The position numbers were made by a program, and so were the translations under genes. A stretch of DNA of 64,000 nucleotides, taken from the NCBI RefSeq assembly GCF_026712205.1, contig NZ_JAPPUW010000001.1:186001-250000 (forward strand). The letters run 5' to 3'. Positions 1 through 7,774 of the stretch are shown piece by piece. A model generated the notes under the pieces. That model did no database searches. It was not told where the DNA came from and was given only the letters and a program-made list of their open reading frames with translations. Positions within the stretch are counted from its first letter, which is position 1, and every line of letters starts with the position of its first letter. This DNA comes from Pelomonas aquatica (lineage in GTDB: Bacteria; Pseudomonadota; Gammaproteobacteria; Burkholderiales; Burkholderiaceae_C).

Positions 1-903
1 ATCGAGCGCGTGCCCGAGGACTTCATCACCCAGGCCGCCCCTGGCCGCAAGATCGCGCCCAACCTCGCCAAGCGCGGCATGCATGCGCTGTTCACGCTGG
101 CGCCGGACTCGACGCTGACCTGCTTCAACATGGACGACCCCGTCGTCGGCGGCATGGAACCCGCCAAGGTCGCGCTGCGCCGCGCGATCTCGCTGGCCTA
201 CGACGCCGCGCGCGAGATCCAGCTCGCGCGCCGCTGCCAGGCCGAGCCGGCGCAGTCGCCGCTGATGCCCAGCACCAGCGGCTTCGACCCCGCCTTCAAG
301 AGCGAGATGGGCGACTACGACCCGGCGCGCGCGCGGGCCCTGCTGGACATGTACGGCTATGTCGACCGCGACGGCGACGGCTGGCGCGACCTGCCCGACG
401 GCAGCCCCCTCGTCATCACGCGCAACACCGAGCCCAAGTCGCTGAACCGCGCCATCGACGAGCTCTGGGACCAGTCGCTGCGCGCGGTCGGCATCCGGCT
501 GCAGCTCAAGATCCAGCAATGGCCCGAGAACCTGAAGGCCGCGCAGTCCGGCCACTACCAGATGTGGCCCGTGGCCTTCTCGGCCGCCCAGCCCGACGGC
601 CAGGGCTCGCTGCAGCTCTACTACGGCCCGGCGGCCGGCACGACCAACCTGGCCCGCTTCAAGGACGCCCGCTTCGACGCCCTCTACGACCGCATGCAGG
701 CCCTGCCCGACGGCCCCGAGCGCGAGGCCCTGTTCCGCGAGGCCAAGCGCATCGCGGCGGCATACATGCCCTACAAGGTGCAGGCCCACCGCGTCATCAC
801 CGACATCGAGCAGCCGTGGATGACCGGCTACTACCGCCCGCTGTTCTGGCAGGACTTCTGGCAGTTCGTCGACATCGACCCCGCCAGGCAGCCCGTCCGT
901 TGA
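1..903 (+). CDS. ABC transporter substrate-binding protein, family 5 (3' part)
   Basis: This is the C-terminal 300 codons of a periplasmic solute-binding protein of the DppA/OppA type (SBP_bac_5). The frame is already open at position 1, so the start and the signal peptide lie upstream of the window. Family-typical stretches are visible: the D-P-A-R-A-R-A-L-L-D segment followed by YGYVDRDGDGWRD, and the final W-x-x-GYY region near the C terminus. The family delivers peptides or related solutes to an ABC importer. The permease and ATPase genes are not downstream, so they are either upstream or elsewhere. The ligand cannot be told from this fragment. Confidence 0.88.
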   Translation: MERVPEDFITQAAPGRKIAPNLAKRGMHALFTLAPDSTLTCFNMDDPVVGGMEPAKVALRRAISLAYDAAREIQLARRCQAEPAQSPLMPSTSGFDPAFKSEMGDYDPARARALLDMYGYVDRDGDGWRDLPDGSPLVITRNTEPKSLNRAIDELWDQSLRAVGIRLQLKIQQWPENLKAAQSGHYQMWPVAFSAAQPDGQGSLQLYYGPAAGTTNLARFKDARFDALYDRMQALPDGPEREALFREAKRIAAAYMPYKVQAHRVITDIEQPWMTGYYRPLFWQDFWQFVDIDPARQPVR

Positions 904-1006
904 TTTCCGCGGCCGCATCCCATCGAATCGACCGACCGTCGCAACGCGCTGGCCCGCAGGCGCCACGCCATTAGGCTTGCCTCATCAAGACCGAAAGGAG
1001 CTCACC

Positions 1007-1336
1007 ATGAACGACGCAGAAGAACTCGACAAGCTGGCCGACCTGCATGCCCGCGGCGTGCTCAACGACGAGGAGTTCGCCAGGGCCAAGGCCCGCGTGC
1101 TGAACGGCGCGGGCGCCGCCACGGCTGGCGCCTCGGCAGGCCCAAACGTCGGCGCCGTCAACGGCCTGCGCCGCAGCCGCATGGACCGCTGGATCGGCGG
1201 CGTCTGTGGCGGTATTGCCCGCGCGACGGGGCTGGACTCATGGGTCTGGCGCCTGATCTTCACGCTGCTCTTCCTGGCCTTCGGCAGCGGCATACTCCTC
1301 TACATCCTCCTCTGGATTTTCGTGCCGGAGGAATAA
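1007..1336 (+). CDS. SHOCT and PspC domain protein
   Basis: A 109-residue protein. Residues about 5-32 form a SHOCT-like helix pair (LDKLADLHARGVLNDEEF). After an Ala/Gly-rich linker, residues about 56-109 form a PspC domain: R-M-D-R-W-I-G-G-V-C-G-G-I-A-R, one hydrophobic membrane segment, and a W-I-F-V-P-E-E end. PspC proteins are inner-membrane proteins linked to envelope stress through PspA in enterobacteria. No pspA or pspB is nearby, so a Psp role is only suggested. ATG 1007 was chosen over an upstream in-frame TTG because AAAGGAG (994-1000) lies seven bases before it. Confidence 0.82.
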   Translation: MNDAEELDKLADLHARGVLNDEEFARAKARVLNGAGAATAGASAGPNVGAVNGLRRSRMDRWIGGVCGGIARATGLDSWVWRLIFTLLFLAFGSGILLYILLWIFVPEE

Positions 1337-1445
1337 GCCCACCCCCTACCGGCTTCGCCGGCCCCCTCAAGGGGGCGCCACTGGCGGCCCGGCGGAGCCG
1401 GTTCCGCGGTGGCTGCTGGAGGGGTCGGCCCGGAGGGCCTCCGCG
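1337..1445 (+). repeat. Intergenic repeat, family A, copy 1
   Basis: This GC-rich spacer begins directly after a stop codon. It contains two short hairpins, CCGGCTTCGCCGG and CCCCCTCAAGGGGG, followed by a CGGCCCGGC...GCCGG stretch and GCTGGAGGGG. The same order of blocks recurs in inverted orientation at about 32258-32364. It resembles REP-type or terminator-like intergenic repeats of Burkholderiales. There is no T-tract, so it is not a classical intrinsic terminator. Confidence 0.6.
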
Positions 1446-1485
1446 GGTTTCGTCGGTATGCTGGGCTCACAACTGGAGACAGCCG

Positions 1486-3105
1486 ATGAAACAGCTCGCC
1501 GGCCTCGATGCCAGCTTCCTGTATCTGGAGACGCCGCAGATGCCGATGCATGTCGGCGCGCTGCATCTGCTGGAGCTGCCTGATCGTTATCGGGGCTGCG
1601 ACGGCGACTACGTCGAAGACCTGCGCGAGCACATGCGCGCCCGCATGCCGCTGCTGCCGGCGCTGCGACGGCGGCTGCTGGCGATGCCGCTGGGCCTGTC
1701 CAACCCCGGCTGGGTGGACGCCGAACCCGACCTCGACGAGCACATCGTCGAGATCGTGCTGCCCGAGCACAGCGGCATGGCCGAGCTGGAGGCCCAGGTC
1801 GGCCTGCTGCATCCGGTGCTGCTGGACCGCAGCCGGCCGCTGTGGAAGTTCCATGTCTTCACCGGCGTCGAAGCCGGTCCCGAAGGCCAGCCGCGCGTCG
1901 CCCTCTACACGCAGCTGCACCATGCGGCGGTGGACGGCCAGGCCGCCGTCGCGCTGGCCCAGGTCATCCTCGACCTCAGCCCCGAGCCGCGCGCCATCGA
2001 CGCCCTCGCCGCACGCGGCAGGAGGCGTGGCCAGCTCGGCACCGTCGGCATGCTGCGCGCAGCCGTCAGCCAGCAGTGGAAGCAGACCGTCAAGCTGGCC
2101 CGCTCCCTGCCCAACGCGGCCACCATCCTCGGCGGCATGGCGGTCAAGTCGCTGGGCGGCGCGGCGGCCGAGGCCTCCGTGGACAAGCTGCGCACGCTGC
2201 TGTCCAGCGTGGCCGCGCAGACCACGGCCGTCGTGCGCGGCAAGAAGTCCGTCGCCAGCCTCGGCCCGGCGCCGCGCACGCGGCTCAACGTCAGCCTGTC
2301 GGCCACGCGCTCGTTCGCCGGCGTCACGCTGCCGCTGGCCGAGCTCAACCGCACGCGCAAGCGCCATGGCGCGAGCCTGAACGACGCGGTGCTCTTCGTC
2401 ATCGGCGGCGCGCTGCGGCGCTACTTCGCCAAGCACGGCCCGCTGCCGCGCCGCAGCCTGGTCGCCGCCGTGCCGGTGTCCACGCGCGCGGCCGGCGACA
2501 CCACGTCCAACAACCAGGCCACGATGAGCTTCATGAGCCTGGGCACGCAGTTGAGCGACCCGGCCGAGCGCCTGGCCCATGTGATGGCCTCCAGCAAGGC
2601 CATGAAGGCGCAGATGAGCCAGCTCAAGAGCCTGATGCCGACCGACTTCCCGAGCCTGGGCATCCCCTGGCTGATGCAGGCCGGCGCCATGCTCTACGGC
2701 CGCGCCCGGGTGGCCGAGAAGCTGCCCGTCATCGCCAACGTCGTCGTCTCCAACGTGCCCGGGCCGCAGCTGCCGCTCTACCTGGCCGGCGCGAAGATGC
2801 TGACGAACTACCCCACCTCCATCGCCGTGCACGGCCTGGCGCTGAACGTCACGGTGCAGACCTACAACCAGTCGCTGGACATCGGCCTGATGGCCTGCGG
2901 CGAGGCCCTGCCCGAGACCGCCGAGCTGGCGGCCTATGTCGAGGCGGCCTTCATGGAGTTCCAGGCCCTGCCGGCGGCCGAGGCGCCGCCGGCGCCGGTG
3001 GCGAAGAAGGCGCCGGCCCGGAAGGCCGCGGCCAGGAAGCCCGTCGCCAAGGCGACACCCAGGCCCCGGGCAAGCACGGCCCGGAAGAAGGCCGCCGCTG
3101 GCTAA
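1486..3105 (+). CDS. Wax ester synthase / diacylglycerol acyltransferase (WS/DGAT) family
   Basis: A 539-residue bacterial WS/DGAT (AtfA-like O-acyltransferase). The family joins acyl-CoA to long-chain alcohols or diacylglycerol to give wax esters or triacylglycerol at the inner membrane face. The N terminus (M-K-Q-L-A-G-L-D-A-S-F-L-Y-L-E-T) and the catalytic HHAAVDG (H145-G151, the HHxxxDG motif) are typical, as is N-V-V-V-S-N-V-P-G-P in the C-terminal half. ATG 1486 follows CTGGAG (1473-1478). Oddly, the last 40 or so residues are a Lys/Ala/Pro/Arg-rich tail resembling histone H1-like or PhaF-like proteins. An esterase gene follows 34 bases later, suggesting a neutral-lipid unit. Confidence 0.9.
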   Translation: MKQLAGLDASFLYLETPQMPMHVGALHLLELPDRYRGCDGDYVEDLREHMRARMPLLPALRRRLLAMPLGLSNPGWVDAEPDLDEHIVEIVLPEHSGMAELEAQVGLLHPVLLDRSRPLWKFHVFTGVEAGPEGQPRVALYTQLHHAAVDGQAAVALAQVILDLSPEPRAIDALAARGRRRGQLGTVGMLRAAVSQQWKQTVKLARSLPNAATILGGMAVKSLGGAAAEASVDKLRTLLSSVAAQTTAVVRGKKSVASLGPAPRTRLNVSLSATRSFAGVTLPLAELNRTRKRHGASLNDAVLFVIGGALRRYFAKHGPLPRRSLVAAVPVSTRAAGDTTSNNQATMSFMSLGTQLSDPAERLAHVMASSKAMKAQMSQLKSLMPTDFPSLGIPWLMQAGAMLYGRARVAEKLPVIANVVVSNVPGPQLPLYLAGAKMLTNYPTSIAVHGLALNVTVQTYNQSLDIGLMACGEALPETAELAAYVEAAFMEFQALPAAEAPPAPVAKKAPARKAAARKPVAKATPRPRASTARKKAAAG

Positions 3106-3109
3106 CAAT

Positions 3110-3128
3110 GATCGGGCCTTGCCCGATC
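3110..3128. repeat. Short perfect hairpin in a spacer
   Basis: GATCGGGC, a CTT loop and GCCCGATC make an 8-bp perfect stem five bases after the WS/DGAT stop and 12 bases before the next start. There is no T-run on either strand. It could modulate readthrough or mRNA stability between the two genes. Confidence 0.5.
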
Positions 3129-3139
3129 CCGACCGACTG

Positions 3140-3967
3140 ATGCCCGCCCCCCGCTCGCCGCACTTCCCGCGCTGGAACCAAGCCACCGCCCTGCCTCATC
3201 CCGACTGGTCCGACCTGCGCGCCCCCAATGCCTGGCTGCTGATGCTGGAAGGCCGCGCGCCCTGGGAGTACGCGGCCCTGCTCGCCACCATGCCGTGGAT
3301 GCGCAAGCTGCCCCAGGGCGACGGGCATCCGGTGCTGGTCTTCCCCGGCCTGGGCGCGCACGACTTCACGACGGCGCCGCTGCGCGCCATGCTCGACTCG
3401 CTGGGCTACGCGACCCAGGGCTGGGGCCAGGGCTTCAACTTCGGCCCCCGCGCCGGCGTGCTGGAGCAGATCGAGCAGGACCTGCAGGCGCTGTACCGGC
3501 GCCACCACCGCAAGGTCAGCCTGCTGGGCTGGAGCCTGGGCGGCATCTATGCCCGCGAGCTGGCCAAGGCCTGCCCGGAACTCACGCGCTGCGTCATCAC
3601 GCTGGGCACGCCCTTCACCGGCCACCCGCGCGCGACCCATGCCTGGCGCTTCTTCGAGATGGTCAGCGGCCACGCATCCAACGACCCCGAGCTGATGGCC
3701 CAGATCCGCCAGGCGCCGCCGGTGCCGACGACGTCCATCTACTCCAAGACCGACGGCGTCGTGGCCTGGCGCTGCAGCGTCAACGAACCCTCGCCGCAGG
3801 CCGAGAACATCGAGGTGCAGGCCAGCCACATCGGCCTGGGCGTGAACCCGGTCGCGCTGTATGCGCTGGCCGACCGGCTGGCCCAGCCCGAGGGCGAGTG
3901 GAAGCACTTCGAGCCCAAGGGGGCGCGGCGCTGGTTCTACAGGACGCCGGCCGGCGCCGAGAAATGA
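3140..3967 (+). CDS. Alpha/beta hydrolase, lipase-like
   Basis: A 275-residue alpha/beta-hydrolase. The nucleophile elbow is G-W-S-L-G-G with Ser132, the probable acid is Asp205 (K-T-D-G), and the probable base is His230 (A-S-H-I-G-L-G). The segment VLVFPGLGAHDFTT before the oxyanion region resembles lipase-like hydrolases. No signal peptide is visible, so it is probably cytosolic. Its position directly after a WS/DGAT suggests a role in acyl-ester turnover. The substrate is not shown by the sequence. ATG 3140 is the first sensible start, although no strong ribosome-binding site precedes it. Its stop overlaps the next start. Confidence 0.82.
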   Translation: MPAPRSPHFPRWNQATALPHPDWSDLRAPNAWLLMLEGRAPWEYAALLATMPWMRKLPQGDGHPVLVFPGLGAHDFTTAPLRAMLDSLGYATQGWGQGFNFGPRAGVLEQIEQDLQALYRRHHRKVSLLGWSLGGIYARELAKACPELTRCVITLGTPFTGHPRATHAWRFFEMVSGHASNDPELMAQIRQAPPVPTTSIYSKTDGVVAWRCSVNEPSPQAENIEVQASHIGLGVNPVALYALADRLAQPEGEWKHFEPKGARRWFYRTPAGAEK

Positions 3968-4413
3968 TGGACGGCACGGGTGCTACCGGCCTGTCGGTCC
4001 GCTGCTATTGCGCGGCGGTGAGCATCGCGGCCAGCGCGGCACCGAAGAGCGTCGTCAACTGCCACTGCGGCCAGTGCCGCCGCCTGAGCGGCGCCGCCTT
4101 CAGCACCTGGGTGAGCTTCCCGAGGTCGGCCCTCGCCGTCACCGGCCGGGAGCCGTTGAGCGCCTTCCAGGCCACGGCTAACGTCAGGCGGCATTTCTGC
4201 CGCAACTGCGGCTCGCATGTCTTCACCGAGGATCTGCGCCTGCCGCAGATCCTCGGCGTCCCGGCGGGCGCGCTGGAGGGCCAGCCGCCGCCGCCCAGCG
4301 CCCATTACTTCGTCGACGACAAGGCCGCATGGCACGGCCTCTGCGACGACCTGCCCCGGTTCGGCGGCGAGTCAGGCATGGTGCCCGCCACCACGCCGCG
4401 CGACTCGCGGTAA
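3964..4413 (+). CDS. GFA family zinc protein
   Basis: A 149-residue protein of the GFA fold (named after the glutathione-dependent formaldehyde-activating enzyme). Zinc ligands are visible as C14-x-C16, C33-x-C35-x2-C38 and C79-x2-C82, the usual three-cluster arrangement. Most members have no tested activity, so formaldehyde activation should not be assumed. ATG 3964 overlaps the TGA of the preceding hydrolase (ATGA), suggesting translational coupling. A second ATG follows immediately at 3967 and could equally be used. Confidence 0.85.
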   Translation: MMDGTGATGLSVRCYCAAVSIAASAAPKSVVNCHCGQCRRLSGAAFSTWVSFPRSALAVTGREPLSAFQATANVRRHFCRNCGSHVFTEDLRLPQILGVPAGALEGQPPPPSAHYFVDDKAAWHGLCDDLPRFGGESGMVPATTPRDSR

Positions 4414-4441
4414 GGTATCGCTCTTGAACTGGATTCCGACC

Positions 4442-5038
4442 ATGCACCACCACACCCTCGCCGCCGAAGACAAGCCCGCCAAGAAGGACGCCCCCGAGAA
4501 GATGGAGGAGCAGCTGCTGTTCAAGAGCCGCTTCGTCATGGTCTTCGGCGAGATCGACGACAAGATGGCCCATGCCACCTGCCGCCGCCTGCTGGCGCTG
4601 TCGCAGGACTCCGACGCGCCGATCACGCTGCTGATCTCCTCGCCCGGCGGCCATGTGGAGAGCGGCGACGCCATCCACGACATGATCCGCTTCGTGCGCG
4701 CGCCGGTGACGACGGTGGGCACCGGCTGGGTCGCCAGCGCCGGCACCCACATCTACCTGGCCGCGCCGAAGGAGCGCCGCCTGGCGCTGCCGAACACGCG
4801 CTTCATGATCCACCAGCCGGCCGGCGGCGCCGGCGGCCAGGCCAGCGACATCGCCATCCAGGCCCGCGAGATCATCCGCACCCGCGAACGCATCGCCGCG
4901 ACCATCGCCCGGGAAACCGGCCAGCCGCTGGAGCGCGTGGCCGTCGACATCGAGCGCGATTTCTGGATGAGCACCGGCGAGGCCATCGAGTACGGCCTGG
5001 TGTCGCGCGTCATCGAACGCCAGTCCGATCTGAACTGA
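4442..5038 (+). CDS. ClpP-family serine protease, stand-alone paralogue
   Basis: A 198-residue ClpP-fold protein. Ser99 (W-V-A-S-A-G), His124 (F-M-I-H-Q-P) and Asp173 (E-R-D-F-W-M-S) keep the exact triad spacing of E. coli ClpP (25 and 49 residues), so it is probably active. It departs from canonical ClpP at the nucleophile motif (VASAG rather than AASMG) and has a charged N-terminal extension of about 25 residues. No clpX, clpA or tig gene adjoins it, which argues for a secondary ClpP rather than the housekeeping one. Its stop overlaps the next start (TGATG). Its unfoldase partner is unknown. Confidence 0.85.
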   Translation: MHHHTLAAEDKPAKKDAPEKMEEQLLFKSRFVMVFGEIDDKMAHATCRRLLALSQDSDAPITLLISSPGGHVESGDAIHDMIRFVRAPVTTVGTGWVASAGTHIYLAAPKERRLALPNTRFMIHQPAGGAGGQASDIAIQAREIIRTRERIAATIARETGQPLERVAVDIERDFWMSTGEAIEYGLVSRVIERQSDLN

Positions 5039-5931
5039 TGCAGGTCTCGGCCAACGGCGTCCGCATCGAAGTCGACATCCACGGCCCCGACAGCGGCGAG
5101 CCGCTGCTGATGATCATGGGCCTGGGCATGCAGCTCATCGCCTGGCCGGACGGGCTGGTCGACGAGCTGGTGGCGCGGGGCTTTCGCGTCATCCGCTTCG
5201 ACAACCGCGACGTCGGCCTGAGCCAGCCCTTCGACCCGCTCGGCCGGCCCAGCATCCCGCTGGCGGCGCTGCTGCACACCCTGCGGCTGCCGGTGAAGGC
5301 GCCCTACCAGATCGCCGACCTCGCGCGCGACGCGGTCGGCGTGCTGGACGCGCTGGGCATCGCCAAGGCCCATGTCTGCGGCGCGTCGATGGGCGGCATG
5401 ATCGCCCAGCACCTGGGCTTCGCGCACGCCGGCCGCGTGAAGAGCCTGACGCTGATGATGACGACCAGCGGCCACCGCGGCCTGCCCCAGGAGAGCCTGA
5501 AGGTGCGCCGCGCGCTGCTGTCGCGGCCGCGCCCCGGCAGCACGCCCGAGCAGAAGTTCGAGAACGTGCTGGACCACTACGTCGGCCTGTACGGCGTCAT
5601 CGGCAGCCCCGGCTACCCGCCCGAGCCGCGCGCGCTGCGCGAGCGCATCGCGCAGGGCGTGCGGCGCGCCTTCCGGCCGCAGGCGGTGGCGCGCCAGCTG
5701 GTGGCCATCGCGGCGGACACGCATCGCGCCGAGCGCCTGCCGCGCATCACGGCGCCGACGCTGGTCATCCACGGCGAGGCGGATGCGCTGATCCCGGTCG
5801 CCGCCGCACACGACCTCGCGCGGCGCATTCTCGGCGCGCGGCTGGCCCTCATCCCCGGCTGGGGCCACGACCTGCCCGAGCCGCTGTGGCCGCGGCTGGC
5901 CGCCGAGGTGGCGCGCACGGCCGGGCTCTGA
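5038..5931 (+). CDS. Alpha/beta hydrolase
   Basis: A 297-residue alpha/beta-hydrolase of the esterase/epoxide-hydrolase-like group. The triad can be read as Ser117 (G-A-S-M-G-G), Asp249 (H-G-E-A-D-A-L-I-P) and His277 (G-W-G-H-D-L-P). R-F-D-N-R-D-V-G-L-S near residue 57 is typical of the group. The start overlaps the stop of the ClpP-like gene, so the two are probably co-translated. The substrate is unknown. Confidence 0.85.
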   Translation: MQVSANGVRIEVDIHGPDSGEPLLMIMGLGMQLIAWPDGLVDELVARGFRVIRFDNRDVGLSQPFDPLGRPSIPLAALLHTLRLPVKAPYQIADLARDAVGVLDALGIAKAHVCGASMGGMIAQHLGFAHAGRVKSLTLMMTTSGHRGLPQESLKVRRALLSRPRPGSTPEQKFENVLDHYVGLYGVIGSPGYPPEPRALRERIAQGVRRAFRPQAVARQLVAIAADTHRAERLPRITAPTLVIHGEADALIPVAAAHDLARRILGARLALIPGWGHDLPEPLWPRLAAEVARTAGL

Positions 5932-5949
5932 GCCATCACCCGCGGCGGC

Positions 5950-6381
5950 TCAACGCGCGCCGCGCGCCTCGGCTTTCACCTCGACGGCCGTGCGCTGCCT
6001 GTCCTCGCCCTCGACGGTCAGCGTCAGCGGCACAGTCTCGCCGGCCTTGATCGGGCGCTGCAGGCCCATCAGCATGACGTGGTAGCTGCCGGGCTTGAGC
6101 GCCACGGCCTGGCCGGCCGGCAGCGGCAGGGCCTCGACGGCGCGCATCTTCATGACGCCGTCTTCCATCTTCATCTCGTGGATCTCGACCTGGGCCGCCA
6201 GCGGCGAGCTGGCCGCGACGACCTTGAGCGGCTTGGCCGAAGTCAGCTGCATGAACGCGCCGGTGGCCGTCTGCGGCGCGACGGTCGCGCGCACCCAGGC
6301 GTCCTCGACCTTGACGGGGCCCTGGGCCTGCGCGGCGAGCGTGGTGGCGAGAAGGGCGGCGGCGATGAGCAGGCGGGGCAT
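5950..6381 (-). CDS. PCu(A)C periplasmic copper chaperone
   Basis: A 143-residue protein with a cleavable signal peptide (about residues 1-19, ending A-A-Q-A). The copper site matches the family pattern exactly: H68-x10-M79-x21-H101-x-M103. PCu(A)C proteins carry Cu(I) in the periplasm, often for the CuA centre of cytochrome c oxidase together with Sco. No sco or cox gene is beside it, so it is a single-gene unit here. It is convergent with the preceding hydrolase and divergent from the GntR-regulated operon. Confidence 0.92.
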   Translation of the reverse strand: MPRLLIAAALLATTLAAQAQGPVKVEDAWVRATVAPQTATGAFMQLTSAKPLKVVAASSPLAAQVEIHEMKMEDGVMKMRAVEALPLPAGQAVALKPGSYHVMLMGLQRPIKAGETVPLTLTVEGEDRQRTAVEVKAEARGAR

Positions 6382-6450
6382 GGCGGCAGGCGGAGAGCAA
6401 CAGAAGCCGCCATTGTGCGCAGCCCGGCCGCGGCCTGCCGGAATGCACGC

Positions 6451-6490
6451 TTGACCCGACCGTTCATGTGTACTATCGTACTAGTACACA
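6451..6490 (+). promoter_or_regulatory. Promoter and palindromic operator of the GntR/ABC operon
   Basis: TTGACC (6451-6456) and TATCGT (6474-6479) are spaced by 17 bases as -35 and -10 elements. A perfect inverted repeat, TGTGTACTA (6467-6475) and TAGTACACA (6482-6490) separated by six bases, overlaps the -10. This fits autorepression by the YtrA-type GntR protein encoded immediately downstream. The palindrome is seen directly; the binding protein is inferred. Confidence 0.75.
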
Positions 6491-6503
6491 CAGGCAGACA
6501 GCC

Positions 6504-6899
6504 ATGGAAGCCGCACACTTCGTCCAGATCAACACGGGCTCGCCCGAGCCCATCTACCGCCAGCTCATCGAGCAGGTGCGGCGGCGCATCGCGGCCGGGC
6601 AGCTGAGCGCCGGCGACGCGATCCCGTCGGTGCGCGAGCTGGCCCAGGCACTGGCCGTGCACCCGATGACCATCTCCAAGGCCTATTCCATGCTGGAGAT
6701 GGAAGGCCTGCTGGAGCGCCGCCGCGGCCTGTCCATGGTGGTCGCGGCCCGGCACCGGCGCGCCCAGCCGCCGGCTTCGCGCATCGAGCTGCTGCGCCCC
6801 ACGCTGCAGAAGGCCGCCGACGAGGCCCGCCAGCTGGAGCTGCCGGCGGCCGAGGTCATCGCCCTGTTCACCCAACTCCTCGCCGAGAGCCAAGCATGA
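6504..6899 (+). CDS. GntR-family regulator, YtrA subfamily
   Basis: A 131-residue regulator with an N-terminal winged helix (P-I-Y-R-Q-L-I-E-Q-V near residue 15, then PSVRELAQALAVHPMTISKA) and only a short C-terminal helical region. That short form marks the YtrA subfamily, which usually represses its own ABC-transporter operon. ATG 6504 was chosen because an upstream GTG (6468) falls inside the operator palindrome. Its stop overlaps the ATPase start (ATGA). Confidence 0.9.
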   Translation: MEAAHFVQINTGSPEPIYRQLIEQVRRRIAAGQLSAGDAIPSVRELAQALAVHPMTISKAYSMLEMEGLLERRRGLSMVVAARHRRAQPPASRIELLRPTLQKAADEARQLELPAAEVIALFTQLLAESQA

Positions 6900-7774
6900 C
6901 GCCCCACTTCCCCCACACCGAGACGCCCAGCGCCGCACTGGCGGGCGTGAGCCTGAGCTACCCCCGCGGCGGCGCCGTGCTGCGCGGGCTGGACTGGGCG
7001 CTGTTGCCCGGCCAGGTCGTCGGCCTGCTGGGCCGCAACGGCGCGGGCAAGACGACGCTGCTGGAGACGCTGCTCGGCCTGCGCCAGCCCCAGGCCGGCC
7101 AGGTGCGGCTGTTCGGCCAGGACGTCGGCCGGCTCGACGACGCGGCCCGCGCCCGCATCGGCTATGTGCCGCAGCAGAGCGACCTGTTCGAGGGCTTCAC
7201 GCCGGCCCAGCTGCTGGCCTATTTCCGCAGCTTCTACCCGCGCTGGAACGAGGCCAAGGTCGAGGGCCTGCTGTCGCGCTGGGAGATCGCGCGCGACAGG
7301 CCCATCCGCCGGCTGTCGGGCGGCCAGCAGCAGCGCCTGTCCATCATCCGGGCCCTGGCCCACGAACCCGACCTGCTGGTGCTGGACGAGCCCGTGGCCA
7401 GCCTCGACCCGGTCGGCCGGCGCGACTTCCTGCGCGAGCTGGTCGACCAGGTGCTGGACCGCGGCACGACGGTGGTGTTCTCCACCCACATCCTGTCCGA
7501 CCTGGAGCGCGTGGCCTTCAACCTCGCCTTCCTCAGCGAGGGCCGCATCGCGCTGCAGGCGCCGCTGGACGAGCTGCTGGAGCAGGTGCGCGCCTTCACG
7601 GGCACGGACACCGAGCTGGCCGGCCTGTTCGCGCGGCTGCAGGCCCAGCCGCTGAAGCGCACGCCGCTGGAGGCCGGCCGCGAACGCGTGCTGGCGCGGC
7701 TGCCGGCCGGCGTCGCCGCGCCGCAGGACGCGCAGGCCGTCAACCTCGAAGACCTGTTCGCGGAGCTGACCTGA
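6896..7774 (+). CDS. ABC transporter ATP-binding protein
   Basis: A 292-residue ABC ATPase. Walker A is G46-R-N-G-A-G-K-T53, the Q-loop is near residue 93 (V-P-Q-Q), the signature is L140-S-G-G-Q144, Walker B is L-L-V-L-D-E-P (160-166), and an H-loop S-T-H-I-L-S-D follows. The layout matches YtrB/CcmA-type exporters. It sits between the GntR regulator (ATGA overlap) and a membrane protein (TGATG overlap), so the three genes form one operon. Members often respond to envelope-targeting antibiotics, but no substrate is evident here. Confidence 0.92.
   Translation: MTPHFPHTETPSAALAGVSLSYPRGGAVLRGLDWALLPGQVVGLLGRNGAGKTTLLETLLGLRQPQAGQVRLFGQDVGRLDDAARARIGYVPQQSDLFEGFTPAQLLAYFRSFYPRWNEAKVEGLLSRWEIARDRPIRRLSGGQQQRLSIIRALAHEPDLLVLDEPVASLDPVGRRDFLRELVDQVLDRGTTVVFSTHILSDLERVAFNLAFLSEGRIALQAPLDELLEQVRAFTGTDTELAGLFARLQAQPLKRTPLEAGRERVLARLPAGVAAPQDAQAVNLEDLFAELT

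Noticed and set aside
3110-3128. Intrinsic terminator between the WS/DGAT and hydrolase genes
   Set aside because: The stem is perfect but there is no T-run on either strand, so it was listed only as a hairpin.
1300-3186. A 628-codon minus-strand frame over the WS/DGAT gene
   Set aside because: The composition is repetitive and Arg/Gly/His-rich; the plus strand carries the HHxxxDG acyltransferase.
6468-6503. GTG 6468 as start of the GntR gene
   Set aside because: It lies inside the operator palindrome and just after the -35 element; ATG 6504 gives the normal family N terminus.
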